Assembly (NCBI GenBank): GCA_006226595.1
Contig: SBGP01000084.1
Location: 1-52,349 of the forward strand
Origin: Deltaproteobacteria bacterium
Lineage (GTDB): Bacteria > Myxococcota_A > UBA796 > GCA-2862545
Reading direction: 5' to 3'
DNA length: 52,349 nucleotides
Both the position numbers and the translations under genes were made by a program. Each line of letters opens with the position of its first letter. The first letter of the stretch is position 1. This document shows, piece by piece, positions 41,366 through 49,454 of this stretch. Below the pieces are notes generated by a model. It had not been told where the DNA came from. It searched no databases and saw only the letters and a program-made list of their open reading frames with translations.

Positions 41366-41989
41366 TCAGTTGCAGCTGGCCTCGTCGCCGCCATCCGGGC
41401 AGTCGGCGATGCCGTCGCACTGCCAGGAGGTGACGATGCTGGTCACGCCGTCCGAGCACGTGAACATCTCGCAGGTGCTCTCGTCGGAGGCATCCGGGCA
41501 GTCGTCGTAGCCGTCGCACTCCCACGCCTGCGGGACCGTGCTCTGGTCGGCGCACACGAAGTCCGTGCAGTCAACCTCGTCGGAGGAGTCCGTGCAGTCG
41601 GCCTCGTCGTCGCAGACCCACTCCGCGCGGATGGTGGAGCCATCGCCGCAGGTGAACAGGTCGGGGCACGTGGCCTCGTCGGAGCTGTCCGCACAGTCGG
41701 CCTCGGTGTCACACACCCAGGCGCTCGGGATGGGCGTGCCGTCGCCACAGGAGAAGCACAGCTCGTCGGAGGTGTCGGGACAGTCGGCCGTTCCGTCGCA
41801 GAACTGCGTGAGGAGGACCGTGTCGACGCCGTTGTGGCACTCGAACTGCGCGGGAGCGCCCGTGTCGTTGGTGTCCCCGCTGTCCGTGGTCTCACCGGTG
41901 TCAGTGGTCGCGCCGGTATCGGTCTCGTCGCTGTCGCCGGCACAGGCGGAGAGCGTCAGAGCGAGCGCAAAGACGAAGAAGGTACGCAT
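41366..41989 (-). CDS. Lipoprotein with five LDL-receptor class A-like repeats
   Basis: 207 aa. Lipobox LTLSAC with Cys16, then a Thr/Asp/Gly linker (20-46). Five repeats follow at about 49-78, 79-108, 112-141, 144-173 and 176-206, each ending in a C-D-x-x-x-D-C-x-D-x-S/G-D-E-x-x-C calcium-type motif. Each repeat has four Cys where the eukaryotic domain has six; the missing two are the first and third. Those two pair with each other in LDLa, so two disulfides could still form. Likely a surface calcium-dependent adhesion or binding module. ATG at 41989. Confidence 0.88.
   Translation of the reverse strand: MRTFFVFALALTLSACAGDSDETDTGATTDTGETTDSGDTNDTGAPAQFECHNGVDTVLLTQFCDGTADCPDTSDELCFSCGDGTPIPSAWVCDTEADCADSSDEATCPDLFTCGDGSTIRAEWVCDDEADCTDSSDEVDCTDFVCADQSTVPQAWECDGYDDCPDASDESTCEMFTCSDGVTSIVTSWQCDGIADCPDGGDEASCN
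41372..41845 (-). repeat. Five tandem LDLa-like units
   Basis: Tandem protein repeat of about 30-33 residues per unit, each of form F-x-C-x-D/N-G, W/Q-x-C-D, DC-x-D-x-SDE, C. DNA identity between units is moderate, mostly in the calcium-motif half, indicating old duplications rather than recent slippage. Confidence 0.85.
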
Positions 41990-42100
41990 ACAGGACTCCC
42001 GTCATGAAAGCCCACCCTCCTACCCCCGAACCATCGCGTCGTCACGTTCCGCACAGGACGTTGGCCGCTCTCGACGCCCGCATCTGCCACACTGCGGCCA

Positions 42101-42105
42101 AGGAG
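42101..42105 (+). promoter_or_regulatory. Ribosome site fixing a TTG start
   Basis: AGGAG five bases before TTG 42111 supports that start for the MBL-fold hydrolase. No ATG or GTG in frame is better placed, and upstream in-frame codons overlap the divergent LDLa gene. Confidence 0.7.
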
Positions 42106-42110
42106 CACAC

Positions 42111-43127
42111 TTGGAGCGTTGGCAATACACGCGCGGGCTACACGAGCTCGGCAATGGGTTGTTCGCATGGCTTCAGCCGGACGGCTCGTGGGGCTGGTCC
42201 AACGCTGGACTGGTCGCCCACGGCGGGCAGAGTCTGCTCGTCGACACCCTGTTCGACCTCGCCCTGACCCGGGACATGCTCGACGCGATGCGCGCCGCGA
42301 GTCCCGTCCCCATCGACACCGTCGTGAACACCCACGGCAACGGCGACCACTGGTACGGCAATACCCTCGTCGCCGAGGCAGAGATCATCGCGACGTCCAA
42401 GGCGCTCGCCGAGATGCGGGACCTGCCTCCCGGCAAGCTCGCGACGCTGATGAAGGTCGCCTCGGTCCTCGACCGCCTCGGTCCCCTCGGACGCGGACTC
42501 GGCAAGGTCGGTGGCGCCGTCGGCCTGACGAAGCTCCGCGACCTCGCCGAGGCCGCGCCGTTCGTGCACGAGATCTTCTCGCCGTTCGCCTTCGGCGGCA
42601 TCGACGCGACCTTCCCAAACCGCACCTTCGACGGCACGCTGAGCCTCGACGTCGGCGGCAAGCAGGTCGAGCTCATCGAGGTGGGCCCCGCCCACACCGC
42701 CGGCGATGCCATCGTGTGGGTGCCCGAGGACCGCGTGGTCTTCGCTGGGGACGTGCTGTTCTCCGGCGGCCATCCCGTGCTCTGGGAAGGCCCCGCCGCC
42801 GGATGGATGGCGGCCTGCGACCGGATCCTCGCGCTCGACCCGGTGGTCGTCGTGCCCGGGCACGGACCGATCGGTGGTGTCGAGCCGGTGAAGCGCCTGC
42901 GCGCCTACCTCGAGACGCTCGACACCGAGGTCACGGAGCGCTTTCGCGCGGGCATGGCGGTGGGAGACATCCTCGCCGAAGTGCAGCTCGCCGGCTTCGC
43001 AGAGTGGTCCGAGGCGGAGCGTCTGCACGTGAACATCGAGACCATCGTGCGGCACCTCGACCCGAAGGCCGTACCGCCGGCCAATCCGTTCGCCGACTTT
43101 GCCGGCATGGCGCGGCGAGCGCACTGA
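42111..43127 (+). CDS. MBL-fold metallo-hydrolase
   Basis: 338 aa. The metal motif is THGNGDHWYGN (residues about 76-86) in place of HxHxDH, so one His is an Asn. The other ligands remain: GPAHTAGDAIVW with His, FAGDVLF with Asp, and a late PGHGPIGG. A dinuclear zinc or iron site is therefore probable but altered. The C-terminal helices carry a hydrophobic SFAEWSEAERLHVN-type tail typical of a hydrolase subgroup related to lactonases and cyclases. TTG start at 42111. It is transcribed away from the LDLa lipoprotein with 121 bp between. The substrate is unknown. Confidence 0.85.
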   Translation: MERWQYTRGLHELGNGLFAWLQPDGSWGWSNAGLVAHGGQSLLVDTLFDLALTRDMLDAMRAASPVPIDTVVNTHGNGDHWYGNTLVAEAEIIATSKALAEMRDLPPGKLATLMKVASVLDRLGPLGRGLGKVGGAVGLTKLRDLAEAAPFVHEIFSPFAFGGIDATFPNRTFDGTLSLDVGGKQVELIEVGPAHTAGDAIVWVPEDRVVFAGDVLFSGGHPVLWEGPAAGWMAACDRILALDPVVVVPGHGPIGGVEPVKRLRAYLETLDTEVTERFRAGMAVGDILAEVQLAGFAEWSEAERLHVNIETIVRHLDPKAVPPANPFADFAGMARRAH

Positions 43128-43184
43128 CCCGCACTCCGGGCCGGCCCCCACCCGCGGCATCCGGGCGGAGGGCAGAGCGCTCTG

Positions 43185-43844
43185 CTACTTCTTGCGCTGC
43201 TTGTGACGCCAGCGGGCGTTCTTGTTCGAGCAGGCGCGGGAGCAGTACTTCGAGTTGCTGCGCGCCTCGTTCACGCACGGGCCCCAGCCACAGAGGTGAT
43301 GGCCCTTGTTCGGCGGCGTTCCCGGGGGGTACGGCAGACCTTCCTCGTCCAGACCAGGGTCCTCGTCACCGCCCACGGCCACCACCGTAAAGGCAGAGCG
43401 GCTCGGAGTGCTGTGGCTGTGGTCCCCATGGTCGTGGTCGTGGTCGTGGTCCTCGTCGTCCTCGTCGGTCGCGACGCGCTCACGCCAGCGGCGGTCCGCG
43501 TCCTCCTTGGCGGCACGAGCCTCTTCTTCCTCGATGGCCCGCCTCTCGCGGAGGTAGTTCTGCCGGAACTCCATCGCCTTACGCATCTTCTCGTCGCGCT
43601 CGCGCTCGGCGGCGACGCGCTCTTCACGCTCGCGCTCGGCAGCCATCCGCTCCTCGGCCTGGGCCTCGTAGGCGGAGCGCTGACGCTCGAATTCCTCGGT
43701 CAGCTGGTCGCCGAACATCTGCTTGCCGCAGCGGCAGCTGAAGATGAGCTCGCTCGAGGGACCGGTCCGGATGTACGAGCGCCCGTCTCGCTCCACGCTG
43801 TAGTTCAGCGAGCCACACTTCGGGCAGACCATCTTGAAGGCCAT
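43185..43844 (-). CDS. Zinc-ribbon, coiled-coil, His-rich protein
   Basis: 219 aa, soluble. The N-terminus has CPKC (about 7-10) and CRC (about 37-39), a zinc-ribbon pair. Residues 48-125 are a strongly charged helix (EEFERQRSAYEAQAEERMAAERE, repeated ERER) likely to be a coiled coil. HDHDHDHGDHSHS at about 133-145 is a metal-binding patch. A C-terminal cysteine module LCGWGPC, YCSRAC ends in a basic tail (NARWRHKQRKK), like nucleic-acid binding fingers. ATG at 43844 with AGGAG upstream. The combination is not one I can name; a metal store or RNA/DNA-binding regulator is speculative. Confidence 0.8.
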   Translation of the reverse strand: MAFKMVCPKCGSLNYSVERDGRSYIRTGPSSELIFSCRCGKQMFGDQLTEEFERQRSAYEAQAEERMAAEREREERVAAERERDEKMRKAMEFRQNYLRERRAIEEEEARAAKEDADRRWRERVATDEDDEDHDHDHDHGDHSHSTPSRSAFTVVAVGGDEDPGLDEEGLPYPPGTPPNKGHHLCGWGPCVNEARSNSKYCSRACSNKNARWRHKQRKK

Positions 43845-43960
43845 CGAAATTCGTCTCCTGGCTGGTTCCAGGGGGATCGACGCTGCGCCGTACAGCAAGC
43901 TGCGTCGCATGCAAAGTCCCCGACCTGCGCCTGATATGCCATCCGTACCCCTCGACGCAA

Positions 43961-43972
43961 GTCCGCGCGGAC
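43961..43972. repeat. 12-bp palindrome in divergent spacer
   Basis: GTCCGCGCGGAC is a perfect inverted repeat in the 213-bp spacer between the leftward zinc-ribbon gene and the rightward GT87-like gene. Possible operator; no other regulatory element is evident in this spacer. Confidence 0.4.
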
Positions 43973-44057
43973 ACGGCCAGCCGACCAACACGGGAAAAGC
44001 CAGGCGCTAGCACGTGGATGCCCGCCGAAGATGCCCGCACTCCGCAGGGGCGCTACC

Positions 44058-45197
44058 ATGCCGGCCGTGTCACGCACCCTGCTCCTGCTCGTCGCGGTCG
44101 TCGCTGCCGCTCTCGCCTTCGTGTTCTACGGCGGTGTGCGCTTCGACTCGGACTTCCTCGCGATGTACGCGGCGGTGCACGGACTCGTGAACGGCATCTC
44201 GCCCTATGACGAGGTCGGGCAGGCCGCGCTGCTCAATGCCGAGTACCCGGGACTCGCCGAGCCCATCGTCATCCTGCCCTTCGGCTATCCACCCTGGTAC
44301 GTGCTCCTCGCCTCCCCCCTCGGCTGGCTGTCTCCTGGGGAGGCGGGCCGCGGGTTCATGCTCCTCAACATCGGGTGGCTGCTCCTCGGGACCTGGGCCC
44401 TGTCGGCACGACTCGACAAGCCATCCCCGTACCTCGCCGGCCTCGCGAGCCTCTACCTGCCGGTCATCGGCCTCGTCACCATCGGGCAGTACACGCTCCC
44501 GGTGTACGCGGGCGGCGCGCTCGGGCTGCTCGCCCTCTCCCGTCGTCAGCCGTGGATGCTGGCACTCGCGTTCCTGCTGCTGTCGTTCAAGTGGCACGTG
44601 GGGCTGATTCCCGCCGTCGGACTGCTGGCGCTGGTCCTCCGCGACCGCGACCTCGCTCGCCGTGGCGCAGGCCCGACCGTGGCCGTGTTCGCCGCCGCCA
44701 GCGCGCTCGGACTGCTGCTCGACCCCGCGTGGCCGAGCACCTACACCCGCAGCGTGCTCGCCCTGTCCACCGCGGACGTGAACCTCGTGTGCGACACGTG
44801 CAGCAGCCTGTCGTGGACCGTGTCGCAGCATAGCGGCGTACCGGCGTCCCTTCCCGGAGCCGCGCTGCTCGCCGTCGGAGGCGTCGCCCTGCTCCTCCGC
44901 GGCATGCACCGCGACGCGGTCGGAGCATTCGCCGCCGTGGTGGCGCTCACCTTGATGGCGCTGCCGTACGTGCGTAACTACGACTTCGCCGTGCTCGCGC
45001 TGCCCCTGTTCGTCGCCGCCGAGCGCAGTGACACGCCCGCCGAGCGGCTGCTGGTCGGCGCGGTGTGGCTCGGGGCGACGCTGTCCCTCGCCGACCGAGG
45101 CCTGGCCGACGAAGTGCTGGGCACCAGCGCGCTGTTGGTCTTCGGTCTGCTACTCGCCGAGGGCCCGCGCCCGACGGCGGCCGACCCATCCCCGTAG
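44058..45197 (+). CDS. GT87-like (DUF2029) polyprenol-phosphate-sugar transferase family membrane protein
   Basis: 379 aa, about nine membrane helices. The early periplasmic loop FDSDFLAMYAAVHGLVNGISPYDE carries the acidic residues expected of the GT-C/GT87 glycosyltransferase active site, followed by FGYPPWYVLLASPL, a family feature. Family members transfer mannose or related sugars from lipid carriers, as in actinobacterial glycolipid synthesis. I chose ATG 44058, seven bases after AGGGG. Its 3-prime end overlaps the opposite PHP gene by 48 bp. Substrate unknown. Confidence 0.8.
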   Translation: MPAVSRTLLLLVAVVAAALAFVFYGGVRFDSDFLAMYAAVHGLVNGISPYDEVGQAALLNAEYPGLAEPIVILPFGYPPWYVLLASPLGWLSPGEAGRGFMLLNIGWLLLGTWALSARLDKPSPYLAGLASLYLPVIGLVTIGQYTLPVYAGGALGLLALSRRQPWMLALAFLLLSFKWHVGLIPAVGLLALVLRDRDLARRGAGPTVAVFAAASALGLLLDPAWPSTYTRSVLALSTADVNLVCDTCSSLSWTVSQHSGVPASLPGAALLAVGGVALLLRGMHRDAVGAFAAVVALTLMALPYVRNYDFAVLALPLFVAAERSDTPAERLLVGAVWLGATLSLADRGLADEVLGTSALLVFGLLLAEGPRPTAADPSP

Positions 45198-46751
45198 CGC
45201 CTCGGCATCGAGGCTGTTGAGGACGTGCTCGGGCCCAAGCCCCGCACGTCGCGCGAGCGCGAGTCCGTGGTGGAGGTTCGCGAGTGCCCGGGTGCTATGG
45301 GCGTCCGCGGCGACCGACACCATCACCCCGGCCTCCTTCGCGAGCGCCAGGCCCTCGAGACCGACGTCGAGCCGGTGCGGGCTGCAGTTGAGCTCGACCG
45401 CACACCCGCTCTCGGCGCAGGCCTCGACGAGCGCGGCCACGTCCAGACCATTGCTCGGGCGGCCGAGCAGCAGGCGCCCCGTGGGATGACCGATGACATC
45501 GACGAGCGGATGGCGGGCCGCGGCGAGCACGCGAGCGGTCATCACCTCGGGGGGCTGGCCGTAGCGGCGATGGACGGAGGCCACCACGTAGTCGAGGCGC
45601 TCGAGCAGTGCGTCCTCGTAGTCGAGGGAGCCGTCCTCGAGGATGTCGCTCTCCACGCCGATCAGCGCGGTCGCTCCAGGCCTCGTGCCCTCGCGGACGG
45701 CTGCGACCTGCGCGGCGAGCGCGTCCTCGGTGAGGCCACCCGCGTAGTTCGCGGACACGCTGTGCTCGCTGATGCCGAGCCACGACAGTCCGAGCTCGCC
45801 CGCGGCCTGGCACATCTGCTCGAGCGTGTGCGCACCGTCCGAAGCGACGGTGTGGTTGTGCAGGGCCCCGGCGAGGTGCTCCCAGCGCAGCAGTTCCGGC
45901 GCCGGCTTGCCGCGCTCCACGAGAGGCACGCCATCGAGGCGCCGCTCGCGCGGCGTGGCCACGAGCCCCAGCGCGGCGTACACCTCCTCCTCGGTCTCCG
46001 CGTCCACGAGCTCCCCGCGCTCGCGCAGGGCCGCGAGGTGCCCGGGCTCCGAGGTCTCCTCGACGAGGGCGCGTCCGCGTCCGACAGGCGCCACCCGCAC
46101 ACGCACTGCGACGCCCTCGACCTCGAACCGGGCCTCTCCGTCGACCACCGCGAAGCCCTCGGGTGCGGTAGCCGCGACGAGCACGACCTCGTGCACGAGC
46201 TCGGCCCCCATGGCCAGCTCCCCTGCGACCTCGGCGTCGACGCACTTCTCGCCGATGGCGATGGCCAGGGCCTGCGCGAGGTCCCGACGAACCAGGCCCT
46301 CGTAGCTCGCGAGTCGCGCAATCTCGGCGAGCACCTTCTCCTGCGTCTTCGCCCCGAAGCCCGCGAGCTCGACGAGTCGGTTCTCGGTGCACGCGTACTC
46401 GAGCTCGCCAAGGGTCGTGACTCCGAGCTCCTGCCACAGCGCGCGCACCTTCTTCGGACCGAGGCCCTTGATCTGGCTGATCGCGTACAAGCCCTCGGGA
46501 AGCTCGCCCTCCAGCTCGGTCAACGACGTGGGGATCTGCCCGGCGAGCACCTCGCCGATGACCGCGAGGGTGCCCTTGCCGACACCCTTGATCTCGGCGA
46601 GCTCACCCGAGTGGTACAGCTCCGAGAACTCTCCTTCCACGCCGCGGAGCGCCCACACCGCGCGCGACCAGGCACGTGCCTGCGGGCGGCCGAGCAGCTC
46701 GCAGGCAAAGGCGTAGCGGTTGAGCACGCGCATGACTTCGCGCTTGTCCAT
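45150..46751 (-). CDS. PolX-like HhH/PHP phosphoesterase with degenerate polymerase domain
   Basis: 533 aa. HhH motifs at about 54-60 (IKGVGKG), 94-100 (IKGLGPK) and 129-135 (LAGFGAK) match the 8-kDa and fingers regions of family X DNA polymerases. The palm region (about 175-215) should hold G-S-x-R-R-G and D-x-D; instead AMGAELVHEVVLVAA has no catalytic Asp pair, so polymerase activity is improbable. The PHP domain (297-520) keeps all nine metal ligands: His298, His300, Asp305, His330, Glu367, His394, His422, Asp483, His485. It is thus likely a DNA 3-prime phosphatase/exonuclease. ATG 46751 follows polA by 10 bp, suggesting one operon. Confidence 0.9.
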   Translation of the reverse strand: MDKREVMRVLNRYAFACELLGRPQARAWSRAVWALRGVEGEFSELYHSGELAEIKGVGKGTLAVIGEVLAGQIPTSLTELEGELPEGLYAISQIKGLGPKKVRALWQELGVTTLGELEYACTENRLVELAGFGAKTQEKVLAEIARLASYEGLVRRDLAQALAIAIGEKCVDAEVAGELAMGAELVHEVVLVAATAPEGFAVVDGEARFEVEGVAVRVRVAPVGRGRALVEETSEPGHLAALRERGELVDAETEEEVYAALGLVATPRERRLDGVPLVERGKPAPELLRWEHLAGALHNHTVASDGAHTLEQMCQAAGELGLSWLGISEHSVSANYAGGLTEDALAAQVAAVREGTRPGATALIGVESDILEDGSLDYEDALLERLDYVVASVHRRYGQPPEVMTARVLAAARHPLVDVIGHPTGRLLLGRPSNGLDVAALVEACAESGCAVELNCSPHRLDVGLEGLALAKEAGVMVSVAADAHSTRALANLHHGLALARRAGLGPEHVLNSLDAEALRGWVGRRRARALGE

Positions 46752-46761
46752 CGGTGTCCTC

Positions 46762-49404
46762 TCAGTGTGCTTCGGCCCAGGAGGCGCCGGCCCCGACGTC
46801 GACGACCAGCGGGACGTGGAGGTCGACCACCGACTCCATGTGCCGGCGGACGAGCTCGATGACCGCGTCCACCTCGTCCGGCGGCGCCTCGAACAGGAGC
46901 TCGTCGTGGATCTGCAGCAGCATGCGGGCCTGCAAGCCCTTGTCCGCCAGCTCCCGGGCGATGGCGAGCATGGCGAGCTTGCAGATGTCTGCGGCAGAGC
47001 CCTGAATCGGCGTGTTGGCCGCGATGCGCTCGCCGTAGGCCTGCTGGGAGAAGCCGGAGACCGAGAGCTCCGGGATGAGACGCCGCCGCCCGACCAGGGT
47101 GGTCACGAAGCCCGACTCGTGGGCGCTGGCGATGATGCCGTCCCGCCAGGTCTTCACGCCCGCATAGCGCTCGAAGTAGCGCTCGATCAGGTCCTTGGCC
47201 TCGCTCCGCGACAGGCCCAGCTGCTGTCCGAGCGCGGTCGCGCCCTGCCCGTAGATGGTCGCGAAGTTCACGGTCTTGCCGACATTCCGCTGCTCGCGGG
47301 TGACCTCTTCGACCGGCACGTCGTAGATGCGGCTCGCCGTGCGGCTGTGGACGTCCACGCCCTCGCGGAAGGCCGCGCAGAGCTCCGGGTCCTCGGTGAC
47401 GTGCGCGAGGATGCGCAGCTCGATCTGGCTCCAGTCGGCGCTGATCAGCCGCCAACCGTCGCGCGGCACGAAGGCTTCGCGGATGCGCTTGCCGTCGCCG
47501 GTGCGAATCGGCGTGCGCTGCAGATCGGGGTCGGTCGTGATCAACCGTCCGCTCGCGCCCGTGGTCTGCATGAACGTGCAGTGGATGCGTCCGTCGTCGG
47601 GCCGCACGGCCTTCTTGAGCACGTCGGTGTAGGTGTTGATGAGCTTCGCCAGCCCGCGCCAGTCGAGGATGCGCTCGGCGATAGCGTGCTTGGGTGCGAG
47701 GCGCTCGAGCACGTCCTGGGCCGTCGAGTAGCCGGTCTTGGTCTTCTTGATCACCGGCAGGCCGAGGTCTTCGAAGAGCACGTCGGCGAGCTGCTTGGTG
47801 CTGCCGATGTTGAACGTCTTGCCGGCGAGTTCGTAGATCTCGGCCTCGACCTCTTCCTTGCGGGCAGCGAACTCCTCCTCGAGCCTGGCGAGGTGCGGGA
47901 CGTCGACGCGAATGCCGATGACCTGCATCTCGGCGAGTACGCGCGCCATCGGGAGGGACAGGTCGCGGAGGATGTCGGCCTGGCCCTCTGCGGCGAGGCG
48001 CTCGCGAATCGGGCCCCAGCAGGCGGCGATGGCGGTGGCCAAGGTGCAGGCGTAGCCAGCGGCTTCTTCCTCGGTGACCTCGGACCAGCGCTTCCGCGAC
48101 TGCCCGGCGCCCAGGACCACCTTGTCCGCGGGCAGCACCTGGGAGTGGAAGGCGCGCGCAACCTGGTCCAGGCGGTGCGGGATCAAGCCGGTGGGATCGA
48201 GGAGGAAGCTGCCGAGCGCGGTGTCGCCCACCACCCCCTCCACAGTCATGCCTCGCCGCGTGCACGCTGTGTACAGCTCGCGCACGTCGTGGGCGACCTT
48301 GGGCCGCGAGGCATCGGCCAGGAACGCGCGAAGCACCGTCCAGTGGCCCTCCTTGCCGCGCACGTCGAGGTAGCGAGCCGATCCATCGGCGCGAGCGATG
48401 CCGAGCCCAGCGAGGTCGCCATTGGCGGCGTTCGGGTCCTCGACCAGGGCGATGAGCGCGTAGGGGCCGTCGTCTTCGGCAAGGAAGGCCGCAAAGCTCT
48501 CGGCGCTCTCGGCGACCTGCCAGTCATTGTCCGCGAGGTCCGCCTCGAGGTCGGCAGGCTCCTCGGCACCGAGGAGCGAGTGGAACTCGAGCTCCTTGAA
48601 CAGTGCGTTCACCCGCGCTTCGTCGGTCTCGGGCAGCACGAGGTCGTCGAGCCCGCGCTCGAGGGGCACGGCGCAGTCGATGGTCGCGAGCTCGCGCGAC
48701 AAGCGGGCCTGGTCCGCGGAAGCCTCGAGGTTCTCCTTGCGCTTGCCCTTCATCTCCCTGGTCGCGGCGAGGATGCCCTCGAGATCGCCGTACTGGTCGA
48801 GCAGCTGGGCGGCCGTCTTCGCGCCGATGCCGGGCACCCCGGGGATGTTGTCGATCTTGTCGCCGACGAGCGCGAGGTAGTCGATGAACCTCTCGGGAGG
48901 CACGCCCCACTTCTTGCGGACCACCTCCTCGTCGAAGGTGATGTCGCGCATCGTGTCGACCATGCGCACGCCCTCGCCGATGAGTTGGGCGAAGTCCTTG
49001 TCGCCGGCGATGATGTGGACCTCGTGGCCTGCGGCCCGCGCTTGCGTCGTCAGCGTGCCGATGACGTCGTCCGCCTCGTACCCGGGAACGGAGAGCAGCG
49101 GGAAGTCATGGGCCTCGACCACCTTGTGGATCCATGGGATCTGCTGCTTGAGCTGCGGATCCATGCGCGGGCGCTGGGCCTTGTACGCCGGAAACTTCTC
49201 GTCGCGGAAGGTCTTTCCTGGCGCGTCGAAGATGACTGCCCCGAACTTCGGCCGCTTTCCCGCGAGGATCTTGCGGAACATGATCGCGAAGCCGTAGGTC
49301 GCGTTCGTCGGCACACCCGCGCTCGTCCGAAAGTTCTGCGGAATCGCGAAGAAGGCCCGGTAGATCAGCGAGCTTCCATCGACGAGCACCACGCGGTCGG
49401 CCAT
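46762..49404 (-). CDS. polA: DNA polymerase I (5'-nuclease and polymerase; proofreading site lost)
   Basis: 880 aa. 5-prime nuclease domain (1-285) has VDGSSLIYRAFFA, GYEADDVIG, AGDKDFAQLI and IPGVPGIGAKTA. The intermediate 3-prime exonuclease fold (about 295-465) lacks its acidic residues: the DxE of exo I is replaced by ALIALVEDP (about 316-324), and the exo III Tyr-x3-Asp reads YACTL (451-455). Asp373 (exo II) remains. The polymerase domain is complete: Asp657 in SADWSQIELR, Asp834-Glu835 in QIHDELLFE, and O-helix KTVNFATIYGQG with Phe714. ATG at 49404 with GGAGG upstream. The product should fill gaps without proofreading, like Taq polymerase. Confidence 0.96.
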   Translation of the reverse strand: MADRVVLVDGSSLIYRAFFAIPQNFRTSAGVPTNATYGFAIMFRKILAGKRPKFGAVIFDAPGKTFRDEKFPAYKAQRPRMDPQLKQQIPWIHKVVEAHDFPLLSVPGYEADDVIGTLTTQARAAGHEVHIIAGDKDFAQLIGEGVRMVDTMRDITFDEEVVRKKWGVPPERFIDYLALVGDKIDNIPGVPGIGAKTAAQLLDQYGDLEGILAATREMKGKRKENLEASADQARLSRELATIDCAVPLERGLDDLVLPETDEARVNALFKELEFHSLLGAEEPADLEADLADNDWQVAESAESFAAFLAEDDGPYALIALVEDPNAANGDLAGLGIARADGSARYLDVRGKEGHWTVLRAFLADASRPKVAHDVRELYTACTRRGMTVEGVVGDTALGSFLLDPTGLIPHRLDQVARAFHSQVLPADKVVLGAGQSRKRWSEVTEEEAAGYACTLATAIAACWGPIRERLAAEGQADILRDLSLPMARVLAEMQVIGIRVDVPHLARLEEEFAARKEEVEAEIYELAGKTFNIGSTKQLADVLFEDLGLPVIKKTKTGYSTAQDVLERLAPKHAIAERILDWRGLAKLINTYTDVLKKAVRPDDGRIHCTFMQTTGASGRLITTDPDLQRTPIRTGDGKRIREAFVPRDGWRLISADWSQIELRILAHVTEDPELCAAFREGVDVHSRTASRIYDVPVEEVTREQRNVGKTVNFATIYGQGATALGQQLGLSRSEAKDLIERYFERYAGVKTWRDGIIASAHESGFVTTLVGRRRLIPELSVSGFSQQAYGERIAANTPIQGSAADICKLAMLAIARELADKGLQARMLLQIHDELLFEAPPDEVDAVIELVRRHMESVVDLHVPLVVDVGAGASWAEAH

Positions 49405-49454
49405 GCATCCTCCACGTGGGCAGCCTAGCCCACGCGGCGAGCCGGGCCCGTCCC

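Noticed and set aside
46720-49428. 902-aa plus-strand open frame opposite polA
   Set aside because: polA on the minus strand has complete diagnostic motifs; the opposite frame is a codon-bias artefact.
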